A DNA stretch of 64,000 nucleotides from Rhypophila decipiens (lineage: Eukaryota; Ascomycota; Sordariomycetes; Sordariales; Naviculisporaceae): positions 1-64,000 of the forward strand of contig MU858181.1 of NCBI GenBank assembly GCA_033297075.1, in the 5' to 3' direction. A program made the position numbers and the translations under genes. Below the pieces are notes generated by a model, which had not been told where the DNA came from, did no database searches, and saw only the letters and a program-made list of their open reading frames with translations. Positions within the stretch are counted from its first letter, which is position 1, and each line of letters starts with the position of its first letter. Of the stretch, positions 10,570 to 21,048 are shown piece by piece.

Positions 10570-12716
10570 ATGTCTTCAGATACAGACGGCACGAGGGTAG
10601 AACAACTAGCCACGGTCAGAGATCGTGTGCCTTTGAGAGTTTACATCATCTCGACCGTAATCCTGCTCGAGCGAGCGGCCTTTTTCGGATGCACAACCAC
10701 ATTTCGTACGTCAATACTATCTCCCTCTGTGCTCTTCACCGCTTACAACAACAGAGAATTACCTCCAGAACGGCCACGATGACCCACTCCGGCCGGGTCT
10801 GCTCGGCCTCGGACAGTCGACGGCTGTCGCCATCATCTATGCCTTTAGCTTTTTGAACTATGTCACTCCATTGCTTGGAGGCATCGTGGCCGACACATGG
10901 ATTGGTCGTTACCGGGCTATTCAGCTCGGGTTGCTGTGAGCCGTTTTCCTTTGTCCAAAGACCGTGGGAGGCGACTGACACAACTGACCTTTATCTGCCT
11001 TTTGACAGTTGCGACACACTCGGCATCGCGATACTAGCCACGACCGCTTTTACGCAACACTTTCATCACGTTGGCGGACTTGCCGGATACATCGTCGCAA
11101 TATGCCTCATTGCCTTTGGAGCAGGAGGTGCCAAGCCCAACTTGATGGCATTCATGAGTGAGTCCTCCCAGAACCGAGAGAGCATCACAGAACCCTGACA
11201 TTGTCTGCTCCAGTTGATCAGTGTCCCGAACAAGATGCAAGAGAGATATACCTCAAAGATGGCAAGAGGGTTCTCACGGATCGTGGGCTTACCGTCCAGT
11301 TTATCTACAATATGAACTACTGGTATGTGTTCTGAATTTCCCTGCAGCCAACTTCAACAATTAGGGAGCAAGTCCTCATGTCCTTCAACATTTCAGGATG
11401 ATAAACCTCGGCAGCCTGGCGGGCATCCTCACTACTCTGACAGAAAAGGTCAAGGGCTTTGGCTATGCGTACCTAATTCCGCTCGGCTTCATGGTCGTCG
11501 CGCTGGCAGTGTTCCACCTTGAGACATCTCGTTATGGTAATATCTCGCCCCTTTCATCATCACCAAGAAAACGAAAATGCCCGCTAATCACACCCTCTCT
11601 GATGTAGTCCTTCCCATGCCGACCCAAAACATCCTTCCCGTCGTTTTTCGCCTCATTATACGCCGCAGCAGAGGCAGATCCGGGCCGGCTGCCGAACAAT
11701 CAAATAGTAGCGTGCTAGAATCCGACCGAGCAAGCCCAACACCAACGCTCACCAACGACGACGCCATTCTCGCAAAACAAGTCAAAACAGCCATCAAATC
11801 CTGTCTAATATTGTACGTCCATTTGCGCTTTCCCAGCCCCAGTTTCCCACTGCAGCCCAATCCGCTAACAGTCCCCAGCACACCATTCATACCCCTCTAC
11901 TTCTCAATCGACCTAATGAGCAACAACCTCATCTCCCAAGCCGGCACCATGTCCACCCACGGCCTTCCAAACGACATCATGTTCAACGTAAACGCCATAT
12001 CAGTAATGATCCTTCTGCCCCTGATCCAAGGTCTCCTCTACCCTGTTCTAGCAAAACATTCCATCCCCTTCCCACCTACATACCGTGTAGTGACGGGCTT
12101 ATTCTTCGCAGCCCTAGCAATAGCTTACACGACCGGTGTACAAGCACTCATCTATGAAAACTCCCCCTGCGGTAGGTTTGCATTGAGTTGTGGTGCAAGA
12201 GAAAGCGGGCTGAGTATTTGGCTGCAGACGCCCACCTATGTATTGCTTGCGCTGGCTGAGATATTGGCCATTGTGAGTGGTACCGAGTTGGCGTATACAA
12301 GAGCACCCGAGGGGATGAAGAGTATCGTGCAGGCTGTGTTTATCTTGTTTGGAGCGGGCGGTGCGATTTTGGGAGTCGCGAGTTCACCTGCTGCGAGGGA
12401 TCCGTACATGGTTGTTGTTTATGCTGTTATTTCGGGGGTTATGGGGGTTACTACTGCTGTTTTTTGTGCGGTTGTTTGGTTCGGTGGAAGGAAGGAGAAG
12501 AGGATGGCTCTTGCGGGGCGAGGTTTGGAGAATGGAAGGGAGGAAGGAGTGGAGCTGGGGGTTGTTGAAGCAGTGGGAGTGGGCTCTGTGGGAAGGGGCG
12601 GAAATGGGCGGCCTGCAGAGATACTTTCTGGGACGGCGGAAGGGAGGGCCGAGCTTGGAACTGTAAACGGAAAGAATGGGGGGGTTGATGTTGTCGAGCT
12701 CAAGACCAATGAGTGA
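10570..12716 (+). CDS. POT/PTR2-family proton-coupled oligopeptide transporter
   Basis: A major-facilitator membrane protein of the POT (PTR2) family, normally importing di- and tripeptides with protons. I build seven exons: 10570-10705, 10755-10935, 11009-11157, 11214-11322, 11397-11536, 11608-11812 and 11879-12716. All junctions are GT-AG and in phase, giving 585 aa. Supporting motifs are ERAAFFG followed by FQNYLQNG (helix 1), LGGIVADTWIGRYRAI, FGAGGAKPNLMAF, VQFIYNMNYWMINLGSLAG (POT signature) and SNNLISQAGTM. The N-terminal extension is only about 20 residues, shorter than in yeast Ptr2. The first Glu of the usual ExxER helix-1 motif is Ile31, while Glu34-Arg35 remain, so proton coupling or substrate may differ. 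The last two introns are 71 and 66 bp; the 66-bp one has no stop and is recognised by homology. It is divergent from the NRPS gene, which suggests but does not prove transport of its product. Confidence 0.9.
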
Positions 12717-13145
12717 GGAAGTTTGTACTTATTGTCCAATTTTCAACTCTGGTGTCATCTAGACTCTGGTCGAGCGGTGTCGAGGGGGGCCGGGCGTGGT
12801 TGTGTTCGGGTTGTTGTGTATTTACAATCTTGGACGTTTTGGCTTCGGTCTTTGGCTGCGGGCTCCTTCACGGCAGACCTGCATGAAGAAACTCAACACA
12901 TGACGCTGTGGTGGAGATCACAAGGGCAAATGTTTATAAGAAAGCGGCTTCGCCGACTCTAGGTTATCGAGGAAACTGCATGAGCCCATCTGATGTAGAA
13001 ATAACAAAGTTAAAGATATCGCCTGCCCCGAAACCACTGATCCTCGTCGTATGCTTTCCCGAACAAGGTCATTAAAGAGAGCCTCGATCACACTAGAAGA
13101 GAGAGAAACCGACCTTCAAGCCTTCAGACCACCACGTATCTCATT
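12717..13145. other. intergenic, no gene seen
   Basis: A 3' untranslated region of the transporter and the promoter of the small membrane-protein gene probably share this stretch. Nothing else is recognisable. Confidence 0.55.
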
Positions 13146-13547
13146 ATGGCGCCTACCAACATAAAGATCGAGAACTCATCCGAAGGAATACAAATTTCCC
13201 ATTCCCCGGACAACATCAACGTCACCATCATCCACAACGCCGGCTCCGACGGAACGGGAACCTACAACATCTCCGCCCCAGCGCCTGAACAAACCGTGAC
13301 AATGACACAGCTATTACCGCCGAGTGTCAGCACCGCTATCCCAACCACAGACATTGCTATACCACAACCAACCACCGAATCAGATGGAGGCGCTGACAAG
13401 GCCGAGGATAATGGTGCTTGGGAAAACCTTCAAGCGCCGCTTATGGGTTTTGGGATTGCCGCGCTCATAGGGTTAGCCCTTGGTTTGGTGTATATCCTCT
13501 GCATCCTGATATACAGATGCTGCTGCGACAGGAAGCGCCGTGCTTAA
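13146..13547 (+). CDS. small single-pass membrane protein, unrecognised
   Basis: A 133-aa frame without introns. I do not recognise the family. Residues 1-97 are polar and rich in Ser, Thr and Pro, with N-glycosylation-type sites NVT and NIS. One strong membrane segment lies at about 99-123 (LMGFGIAALIGLALGLVYIL and on). It is followed by a short tail RCCCDRKRRA: three cysteines that could be acylated and a basic cluster. There is no cleavable signal peptide, so the likely topology is N-out/C-in by the positive-inside rule, which fits the glycosylation sites. The start ATTATGGCG has an A at -3. It is flanked by unrelated genes, so context gives no function. Confidence 0.6.
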   Translation: MAPTNIKIENSSEGIQISHSPDNINVTIIHNAGSDGTGTYNISAPAPEQTVTMTQLLPPSVSTAIPTTDIAIPQPTTESDGGADKAEDNGAWENLQAPLMGFGIAALIGLALGLVYILCILIYRCCCDRKRRA

Positions 13548-14764
13548 GGACAAGACGGCTCAAGCGGTCACAAGAAATCCCAGATTCGAGTGGAGAGAAG
13601 ATGGTGTGTGGTCCTCAAAGGGGAGGTCACACTGTTGCCAAGAGTCTGGGATGACCGCCCGGTTGATACCGACATGGAGCAATGGACAGAGCCGATGGAG
13701 TCAAGTGGTGTGACCGTCAAGTAGCTCCGAAGAGCCCTCGTAGAGGCAGGTCGGAGCAAAGATACCAGGCAGTCGTGGTCGAGGTTGGTTGCGCTGAATC
13801 TGTGGGAAGGATATGTCCTTGGACGGCTGTTAGAAACTTGTGATTTGCAAGCATGTCGAGTATCCAGCATGAAAGAAGCTGAATAGAGAGCGAAATCGTG
13901 GTAATCAAGACTTTCCTCTTCTTTGTTCTCAGCTTAGACCGAAACCCGGAACCTTGCACCCACCTCACTGTTACCTCCAGGCAGCTATGCTCCACAACAC
14001 CAGACCCAGGGAGGTTCTGAAGCCGCAGGACATCGAGTTGTATAAAAGCCTAGTGATGCGTATAGACGGTATTGTTCACGGCTTGTGGTTCCATCTTGTT
14101 TTCTTCATGTTGGTATATATTGAGTAACATGCCAGCAGCTTAGCATCATGGTTTAATTTCGCAACGGCTTTGGTCGAGGCACCGGTTGTACCTCTGGTTG
14201 GATGTCCCTGTACGGGGTTTATGCGAGCGCGGTTCGCAAGGCTCCAGCGTTCTGAAGATGCTAAATCAAGTCAATTTGAACACCCTTTTGGCTTGGATTG
14301 AACGAATACAGGCCAAATTCACCTGAGAGATAGTTCAATTGCGATCCTGAAGCTATTCCCGATTTTAGGGGGTAAAAGTCAGTAGAGGGTTAGGGTTATG
14401 TGTAGGGTAGTGTATCGGGATTCCACCAGTTCAAGTAATCCAAGTAGTCCAAGTCAAGTGGTATGGCTAGATTGAGACTGACTTATTGAGTTGGTTTGAT
14501 AGTATTTTCGGCCTCTTTGGGTTGGATTGTATTGACTTGCTAACGCCACGTTGCAGATCTGGTGGTGCTGTGGCTTGTTAATAAGGAACACAAGCCCCAG
14601 ATTTAGTGGGGGTCACAGCGCTCGCCGGATGACACATCGCGGGGCAAGGTGGGGGTTGTTAGTTGCCAAGCAAAACCAATCCTCATCCCCAGCACCGGCT
14701 TCGTTTGTCCTTCAAGGTTCTCCAACCCAACTTTTGCATTCCTCACAAAACATTGAACGCCGCC
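13548..14764. other. intergenic, no gene seen
   Basis: The stretch between the small membrane protein and the TRIP4-like gene carries no frame with family motifs. Around 14380-14410 there is a short telomere-like run (GGGTTAGGGTTATG), too short to mean anything. The last 130 bases are probably the 5' leader of the next gene. Confidence 0.55.
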
Positions 14765-16378
14765 ATGTCGCAAGCGCAATTATCCCGACTACTTCCTCTC
14801 CCCGACGATGAGCTCAAGCAAGTAATAGACTACGCAGCGACCCTTTCCAAAGCCGAAGCCGCCGAACATTTTACGAATCTCCTCGGCGACTCGCCCCAGG
14901 TCATCGAGTTCATCACCTCCTTCAATGGCCGTCGCACCGACCCCACGCCGCCAGCTGCTGCTTCATCGGCCACAGCACCGAGCTCGGCTCCAACCTCGGA
15001 CATCGATGCAGTGCCAAAACCCCAGCGCGGGCGAAAGAAGCAAAAGCCGCAGATCCATACTCCAGCCCCGCGACAGGTCACGTCCTTCGCCCTCGGGCCA
15101 GGGACAACATACAGCAAAAAGAATCAAGAGGAAGATTACCTGGTGGCACGGAAATCAGGAACATCGACACCATCGAATGCCAATCCTGGACCAAGCAGGG
15201 CGCCGCCCATCAAATCCGCAACTCCCCCGCCACAGTCATCCAAAGCACCGCCTTCCGCTGCTGGGACGTTAGTATCTGACCTCGGTCTCCCGAAATCCAA
15301 GTCCAAATCGAACCCAAACTCCCGTACATCCACCCCCGGCCCGGCAAGCAAAAACAATGGGAATGCAACCAAGATATCCATCACAGGAGGTATACCCGCG
15401 CATGGGGCCTCGACGGCCCTCTCGGACCTCGACCAAGCCATCCGCTCGCTCGAGATAACTACCAACCCGACTCACTCGACCAATTCTGCGGCCGGAATCG
15501 CCGCCCGAAAATGCAACTGCGTCGCGGCCCGTCATCCCCTCCTCGCGGCTGCACCCAATTGTCTCAACTGCGGCAAGGTAATCTGCATCAAAGAAGGCCC
15601 GGGTCCTTGCACATTTTGCGGCCACCCGCTGCTTTCATCGGCCGAAGTGCAGAGCATGATCAGCGAGCTCAAGGCCGACCGAGGACGCGAGCGTATGGCC
15701 GCAGACAGGGAAGCAAATAAAAAGGCCCAGAGCGGATCGTCTAAGCCGTCTTACGTGAAGCCGCAGGTTGCCATTGGTCCCAGTCCTGCTGAGGCCAAAG
15801 CTCTGGAACAGAGGGATAAACTTCTCAAGTTCCAAGCAGAGAATGCGCAAAGGACGACGGTCAGAGACGAGGCGGCGGATTTTGATATGACACTGTCAGG
15901 GAGCATGTGGGCTTCACCCGAGGAGAGAGCCATGGCCCTCAAGAAGCAACAAAAGCTGCTCAGGGACATGGAATGGAATGCGCTTCCCGAGTATGAGAAG
16001 CGCAAGCAGGTGGTGAGCATCGACATCTCGGGGAAGAAGGTGTTGAAGAAGACGACCATGGCCAAGGTGGAGAGGCCGCCTAGTCCGACGGAGGAGGAGG
16101 ATACAAGTTATGGCTATGCTCTGGCAGAGACAGATGGGAATAGACAAGCGCAAGGCGGTGCGTTTAGCAGGAACCCATTGCTTGGCGGTGGCATGATCAA
16201 GCCTGTATATGATGCTGGTGAGGCCCAGAAACTGCCAGGGAGGAAAGATCGGACGAACACCTCATGGAGAAGGGTCCAAGATGACCTTGACGATAACCAA
16301 GCCGTTATTCTCGATGGCGGGGCGTATGGCCAGAGTGTAACGGTTGGTGGTGGTGGGGATGAGCCTGAGTGCGGGTGA
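14765..16378 (+). CDS. TRIP4/ASC-1 homologue (Rqt4-like), C2HC5 zinc finger
   Basis: Homologue of activating signal cointegrator 1 (TRIP4; Rqt4 in yeast), a subunit of the complex that splits stalled, collided ribosomes for quality control. Seen: a single exon of 537 aa. The N-terminus (LPLPDDELKQVIDYA, then AAEHFTNLLGDSP) matches the conserved helical region of fungal TRIP4 proteins. A zf-C2HC5 finger lies at 250-285 (Cys250, Cys252, His257, Cys266, Cys269, Cys274, Cys282, Cys285). A later conserved block has FDMTLSGSMWASPEERAMALKKQQ. The middle is a long low-complexity Pro/Ser/Lys linker. I chose ATG 14765 because it has an excellent context (CGCCATGTCG) and starts just before the conserved part; the frame stays open upstream to 14663 but that extension looks like leader. 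No C-terminal ASCH domain is visible, as in the yeast protein. Confidence 0.9.
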   Translation: MSQAQLSRLLPLPDDELKQVIDYAATLSKAEAAEHFTNLLGDSPQVIEFITSFNGRRTDPTPPAAASSATAPSSAPTSDIDAVPKPQRGRKKQKPQIHTPAPRQVTSFALGPGTTYSKKNQEEDYLVARKSGTSTPSNANPGPSRAPPIKSATPPPQSSKAPPSAAGTLVSDLGLPKSKSKSNPNSRTSTPGPASKNNGNATKISITGGIPAHGASTALSDLDQAIRSLEITTNPTHSTNSAAGIAARKCNCVAARHPLLAAAPNCLNCGKVICIKEGPGPCTFCGHPLLSSAEVQSMISELKADRGRERMAADREANKKAQSGSSKPSYVKPQVAIGPSPAEAKALEQRDKLLKFQAENAQRTTVRDEAADFDMTLSGSMWASPEERAMALKKQQKLLRDMEWNALPEYEKRKQVVSIDISGKKVLKKTTMAKVERPPSPTEEEDTSYGYALAETDGNRQAQGGAFSRNPLLGGGMIKPVYDAGEAQKLPGRKDRTNTSWRRVQDDLDDNQAVILDGGAYGQSVTVGGGGDEPECG

Positions 16379-16495
16379 TTTCCACTTGGCACGATCGCGT
16401 ACATACACTACAACTTTACGGGTTACTGTCTTGCAGTTGAGATGTCCCCACCCTTACAAGGTCACAATGCCAGCTCTCGTCATTCTGGGAATCCC
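16379..16495. other. 3' flank of the TRIP4-like gene
   Basis: Short non-coding stretch before the inverted-repeat element. Nothing recognisable beyond a probable 3' untranslated region. Confidence 0.5.
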
Positions 16496-16501
16496 ACCAA
16501 G

Positions 16502-16997
16502 GCGCTTCCGGTATTTTGACGGTGCCCTCTGGTAGTTTGACGGTATCTAACCCGATCTGGAATGCACACCCAAGGCTACAACACCAAGATTTTGCAGGCA
16601 GACTCCTTTGATTGACATTTTGCAAAGGGTCGGTAAACACGCTTTCCTTCACTTGCTTTTTATTCGAAATATAGTTGCAATTGCAATGATAATTGCAAAT
16701 GCAGAAAGAACACGTGATTGCAGCTGCTCGGCTGACTAAAATGCCAAGGCTGCCGCAGTCTTGGCATGTCGACTCCTAAGCAACATGTCTCAAATAGCTA
16801 TTGTGCCATGTCAGTCAGCGAAAGAGAACAATTCATCGCTGATCTAGAGTGTAATTACTGTTTGAGTCTTGGATTCGAATTGGCAAAAGCGAAATAGTAA
16901 TGCTTGGTGAGGTGGTTGGTGGTGAAGTGGTGTGTATGCCTAATCGGGTTAGATACAGTCAAACTACCAGAGGGCACCGTCAGAATACCGGAAGCGC
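16502..16997. mobile_element. MITE-like element, 69-bp terminal inverted repeats and 6-bp target duplication
   Basis: The arms 16502-16570 and 16929-16997 are inverted copies of each other, 62 of 69 bases matching. Each starts GCGCTTCCGGTATT at its outer end and includes GACGGTGCCCTCTGGTAG. Directly outside the arms lies ACCAAG at 16496-16501 and again at 16998-17003, as expected of a target-site duplication. The 358-bp interior has no coding frame of note. The whole is 496 bp, the size of a non-autonomous DNA transposon. The superfamily is not clear: 6 bp is not the TA of Tc1/mariner nor the 8 bp of hAT. Confidence 0.75.
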
Positions 16998-17003
16998 ACC
17001 AAG

Positions 17004-17920
17004 GACCTCCAAGACTACAATCTAATACCTGTTTGTTTGTTAGTGCGGTTCAAGGAACAGGGGCCCCGTCAAAACCTCAAAATATTACTAAAACACAGCG
17101 AAAAACACAGATTTTAAAGGACAAAAAAGGGATTCTAGATGAGAAGTTAAAGGAAAATAGTATAAAGTCCTTTTTTCCGTGTAAAAATTAGCAGTTTGTC
17201 GAGAAAGTTATATATATTGTGGGCTTGGCGGGCTTAGGAGTAACGGGCTAACGAACTTTCAGGGCTTAGAGTGATCCGTACCTGCTCCCAATTTGACGCT
17301 CTGCCCTCGCAACTTCTGTTTTTGACACAATGCCGTCGATGGTGACATTCTCGAGACGTGTTCTCTCCAAACCGTGGTTCCCGCTGCCTATGGGAAAGGC
17401 GGGGAGTTACGGATATGGTTAGCCGTTCCCAAGAAACAGTGGTTGACCGGGATTCGTGACTTCTGTGGCGTTCAAGCTAATTTATGGGCTTTTCCTCAAA
17501 CTGAAGGACAACCTGCACCACGAACGCTGTGATCCGAATTCGAGAATGTCCATCATCACACACCGGGGTGGGTCATGGCGATCGGGGGCTGGCCTAGTGG
17601 CAGACCGCAATCCTGAACTTGGCCTGTTCTGGTGCATGGCTTTCTTCTTTTCTCGCTTTTGTCCTCCTCGCGTTTCTTTTCCTCCAGGCAAGTTGGGATC
17701 TTTATTCCAGTCTGTGTGAGAATCGAGATCCAGATCGCCGGGGCATTGCGTATTCGTTGTTGTTGTTTAGTTCACGCTATACCAAGGAAAAATCCACGGC
17801 GATTTTCTTGGGCCTGTTTAAAGACTTGATTCCCCCTCCCACAACGTCGTCGATATGGGGCATCGTTGCGGGGTGCGTGGTTTACACGTTTTTAACGACC
17901 TACAATAAAGACCCAGCGAC
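17004..17920. other. intergenic, promoter side of the rhodopsin-like gene
   Basis: AT-rich at 17040-17220, then of mixed composition. A hydrophobic frame beginning at 17619 overlaps the next gene in another phase and is not supported. Otherwise nothing recognisable. Confidence 0.5.
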
Positions 17921-18964
17921 ATGGACGACAATGGGCCCCCGCCGCCGTTTGAAGACCGAGGACACCAAATCGTCATATTATCATGTGTCCTACATGGCGT
18001 GTCGCTGCCTGTCCTTTTCACACGGATATGGAGCCGCTCATATCCCACGTTACGGCTTGGATGGGATGATTGGGCTATCATGGCTGCTGCGGTGAGTATA
18101 TTCCGCAAGTCGGTGTTGATCAGTCTCATTGTACTTATCGCATTTTTGTCCCCATAGATATTTGACCTCGCTCAATGGATTTTGATCCTCGTCGCTGTGT
18201 CGAACGGGCTCGGCAGACCGTCCTACTACGTCCCTTCGTCTCAGAGACCGACCGCCCGCGCATGTCTCTACTTTGCGAATCATTGTTCCGGCTGGGTGAT
18301 TTGTCTTGCCAAACTGAGCATCGCGTATTCGCTTTCCCGACTCAGGCGGGATAGTGCAGTCTGGCGGGTCTTCTTGATGGGTATGATGGTTCTCCCCGTC
18401 GCCATTGCAGTTACGACAAGCGGGTTCTTGTTTGCGTCTTGTCGGCCGTTGTCAGCCATGTGGGAGGAAATGACGCCAAGTTCTCAGCCAGATTGTCTAC
18501 CTCGCACGCTGATGACCAAGGGAATTCTGGCGACTGCTACGCTAACGGTGGTGACGGATTTTGTGTTGGCATTGTTGCCGATTACGTTTATCAATCGTAT
18601 CAAGAGGTCTGTGAGGGAGAGGGCCATTTTGGCGGTTATCATGGGCCTGGGTATCATTGCGAGCGCAGCGAGTATCTGCAAGATTGTCAGCGTCTCGTCG
18701 AAGCGGCTTACGGGAGATCCGTTGAGAGACGGGGTGGATGTTACGTTTTGGGGCATGTTGGAGGTTGAGCTGGGCATTATCGCTGCTTGTGTGCCGTTTA
18801 TACGGCGTACAGTGGAAGAGTGGTTTGTCAAGATATGGCTTTTCACGGGCGGTCGGAGGAGCAGGCGGGGCCCTAGTTTTTATCATATGGAGGATCGGAG
18901 TTCATCTTCTGGAACTGGGACGAGGACTTGGGTTGGGCCAAGATCACAGCTTGAGGGGCATTGA
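17921..18964 (+). CDS. fungal rhodopsin-domain / PTH11-like seven-helix membrane protein
   Basis: Integral membrane protein of the Fung_rhodopsin group to which PTH11-like receptors belong; proposed sensors at the plasma membrane, ligand unknown. Two exons, 17921-18091 and 18158-18964, joined in phase over a 66-bp intron (GTGAGT...CCATAG), give 325 aa. The extracellular N-terminus is short and has no CFEM domain. Typical features are RLGWDDWAIMAA after the first helix, CSGWVICLAKLSIAYSLSRL, a Cys-containing loop (FASCRPLSAMW) and VTFWGMLEVELGIIAACVPFIRR in the last helix, followed by a short Ser/Arg-rich cytoplasmic tail. A second, unrelated-in-detail member of the group lies at 26712. Confidence 0.87.
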
Positions 18965-19501
18965 GGTAGTTGACATCAAGTTCCTCATCGACCACCAAGA
19001 GGTCTCAATCATTCCTGGCCGTCGTATATGTACCCCTGGCGAGAAGTTTTTGAACGCACAACACAACTACATTGCGCACCGCGCCGAGAGACAACTCAAG
19101 GACAGAATCAATTTGTTCGAGAATGGTGCGGAACGTGAGCTCGGGAGACGGGATTTAGTCTCTCCTGGGCGATGCCTTCCAGCCCCAGACAACCCTAGAG
19201 GTGGCGCCAGCCACGCGCAAGAATGAGCGACGCGACACGTGGGTGACCCCAGTTCGCACTCTTATTTGGCCCTGAAGCCCGAGTCCCTGGAGCCGGTTCA
19301 CCGTTGAGAGCATGTCTTGATTGAAAAAACATAGAAAGCCACATAGGAGATTGCGCAGAAGATCGAAACATTACGGATAGTCAGCCTATTATCCGAAAAG
19401 GTTCAGGCACGGCCCTCCATATTCCCACATCTCAAGGCACAGGACCGAGGAAACCTTTCTTGACCAGGATCAATACGATTTGACGAGATATTGACCGACC
19501 T
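18965..19501. other. intergenic between convergent genes
   Basis: No gene seen. It probably holds both 3' untranslated regions of the rhodopsin-like gene and the minus-strand protease. Reading on past the stop at 18964 in another phase gives a Gln/Arg-rich stretch without motifs. Confidence 0.55.
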
Positions 19502-20581
19502 TTACCCACTGTTATCCTGTACATTCTTGTTCCTCATCATTTTATCTTCGATAGACTCCAAGTCAATATTGCAAAGCGTTAGGAACTCATTAATACTCTC
19601 AATCGGCACGCCCCTCCTCATACCCGTCTCGTCATCCCACGAAGAATGCAGCCCGACCAGTTTCCCCGTCTCGCGGTCCAACAGCGGCGAACCGCTATGG
19701 CCCCAGTACGTCCAGCAATCATGCATCAACGATCCAATCTCTTCATTATCTTGAGCATCCTGGCCCTCGGCAATACCCCTAAACGCCCCCGTACTGACGT
19801 GCAAAACATCATAGCCAGTCTTGACACCCCGTCGGGAGGTCTCGAGGTCCTCAGCCCCAGGGTGTCCCACGCAAACAAGCGGTGCGTCCACGGCAGGTGA
19901 GCTTCCTGCCAGCTTGACGTGGTCAAATTGCACCCATCTCGGCATATCAGGCTGTCTCGCGCCAGAGGGAAAAGCCGCCAACATCGCCCGTGGCTGGATG
20001 GCCCTCTTACGAGGTGAATACCAGAAAAAGCCCAACAAGGCCAGGTCGCGGACGGGATCCCAAGCAATGCATTTGGCCCTGAAAACTAGTCCACTAGGCT
20101 CGAGGAGCCAAAAGACTTTGTCTTTAATGTTTTGGGATTCAAAGTCTTGGCGGGTGTCGGCTACGCAGTGCGCACAGGTCAGGATGAGACCGTCTTCGCG
20201 GATCATCACCGCCGTGCCGGCTTCTTCGCGGGAAAATATGAGCGTGGAGTATACTGTGCGACCGTGGTTTAGTTCTAGGAAGTCTTTGGGAATGCTGGCT
20301 TGGAGAGTGGCGGCTTGCTGGGCGAGAAGGTCTTGTTTGTGCTGCAGGAGTGCTTGTTCGGCTGGAGACTGTTCGGCCCAGACGTTGGATGATTTGTCTG
20401 GCCTCATCAATTTGGGCCTGAATGATGCAAGATTTGGAGCTTGGTAAAAGACTGGTTGGGGAGATTTGGTGGTGGGAGTATTGGGATTCGGGGCTGTTTC
20501 TTGCACTTTGAGTTGTTGTTGTTGTTGTTGTTCTTGTTGTCGTCTTCTCTGGGCTCTGGTTTTTCGAGGTGAGAGATCCAT
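19502..20581 (-). CDS. trypsin-fold serine protease, probably intracellular
   Basis: A 359-aa single-exon protein with a chymotrypsin/HtrA-like catalytic domain at about 105-340. Visible catalytic residues are His138 in LTCAHCV, Asp179 in WDPVRDLAL and Ser296 in WGHSGSPLLD. The N-terminal 100 residues are a charged, Gln-rich region with a poly-Gln tract (residues 17-23) and no signal peptide, so cytosolic or nuclear localisation is likely rather than secretion. No PDZ domain is visible. The usual GDSGG around the nucleophile is GHSGS, as in several HtrA-related and fungal trypsin-like (Trypsin_2) proteins. Substrate unknown. It is divergent from the unrecognised gene at 21049, with 467 bp between the starts. 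Confidence 0.85.
   Translation of the reverse strand: MDLSPRKTRAQRRRQQEQQQQQQLKVQETAPNPNTPTTKSPQPVFYQAPNLASFRPKLMRPDKSSNVWAEQSPAEQALLQHKQDLLAQQAATLQASIPKDFLELNHGRTVYSTLIFSREEAGTAVMIREDGLILTCAHCVADTRQDFESQNIKDKVFWLLEPSGLVFRAKCIAWDPVRDLALLGFFWYSPRKRAIQPRAMLAAFPSGARQPDMPRWVQFDHVKLAGSSPAVDAPLVCVGHPGAEDLETSRRGVKTGYDVLHVSTGAFRGIAEGQDAQDNEEIGSLMHDCWTYWGHSGSPLLDRETGKLVGLHSSWDDETGMRRGVPIESINEFLTLCNIDLESIEDKMMRNKNVQDNSG
20513..20540. repeat. TTG/CAA trinucleotide repeat encoding poly-Gln
   Basis: Nine or so TTG triplets with one TTC interruption, read on the minus strand as the poly-Gln tract of the serine protease. Such tracts vary in length between strains. Confidence 0.8.
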
Positions 20582-21048
20582 TTTGTTGTTGAGCGTTTAT
20601 TCTGTGTTGTTAGATATCTGTACTGGCTGGTGGTGCGTGATTCCAAGAAGATGCAAGGAGGAGGAGATGCTTTGTCGTGAGGCCGAGCAGGCACTTGTGA
20701 GGAGTCGTTTCTTCAGTTGAAGTTGCCCACTATCTGATGTACACGTAAAGACAGCGCTGGCCTGTTAAGCGGTACTTATGCCTAGCAAAAGCTGAGCTTT
20801 AGCTCCGACGGCTGCCTAATGACATGCGCTTGACCTATTCGGGACGGAAGAAAACAGTCAATTTCTCCCCCTGTGGAGATGGAGACAGTTGTTGCGGAGA
20901 GGAGAAAAGAACGGACTGGGAAGGAGCTGCTGCTTTTTTGTGGAATTACTTTGATCGACTTCTCAACACCACGCCTTTCTCAAACTATACATTTGGTCCA
21001 AAACCTCGTTACAGTACTCCGTACTGAATCCCAAAGGCAGCCATCGCC
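20582..21048. other. divergent promoter region
   Basis: Lies between the start codons of two divergent genes. It contains a GTACTCCGTAC 11-mer at 21014-21024, which recurs inverted at 43536-43546. No gene seen. Confidence 0.55.

Noticed and set aside
14382..14410. Telomere-like GGGTTAGGGTTA run
   Set aside because: Less than two and a half hexamers; expected by chance in a window of this size.
17619..18095. Plus-strand frame beginning with a signal-peptide-like hydrophobic stretch
   Set aside because: It overlaps the first exon of the rhodopsin-like gene in another phase and loses all regularity after the hydrophobic start.
18965..19226. Reading past the rhodopsin-like stop codon in another phase
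   Set aside because: The product is a charged stretch without motifs; the gene already ends with a normal cytoplasmic tail.
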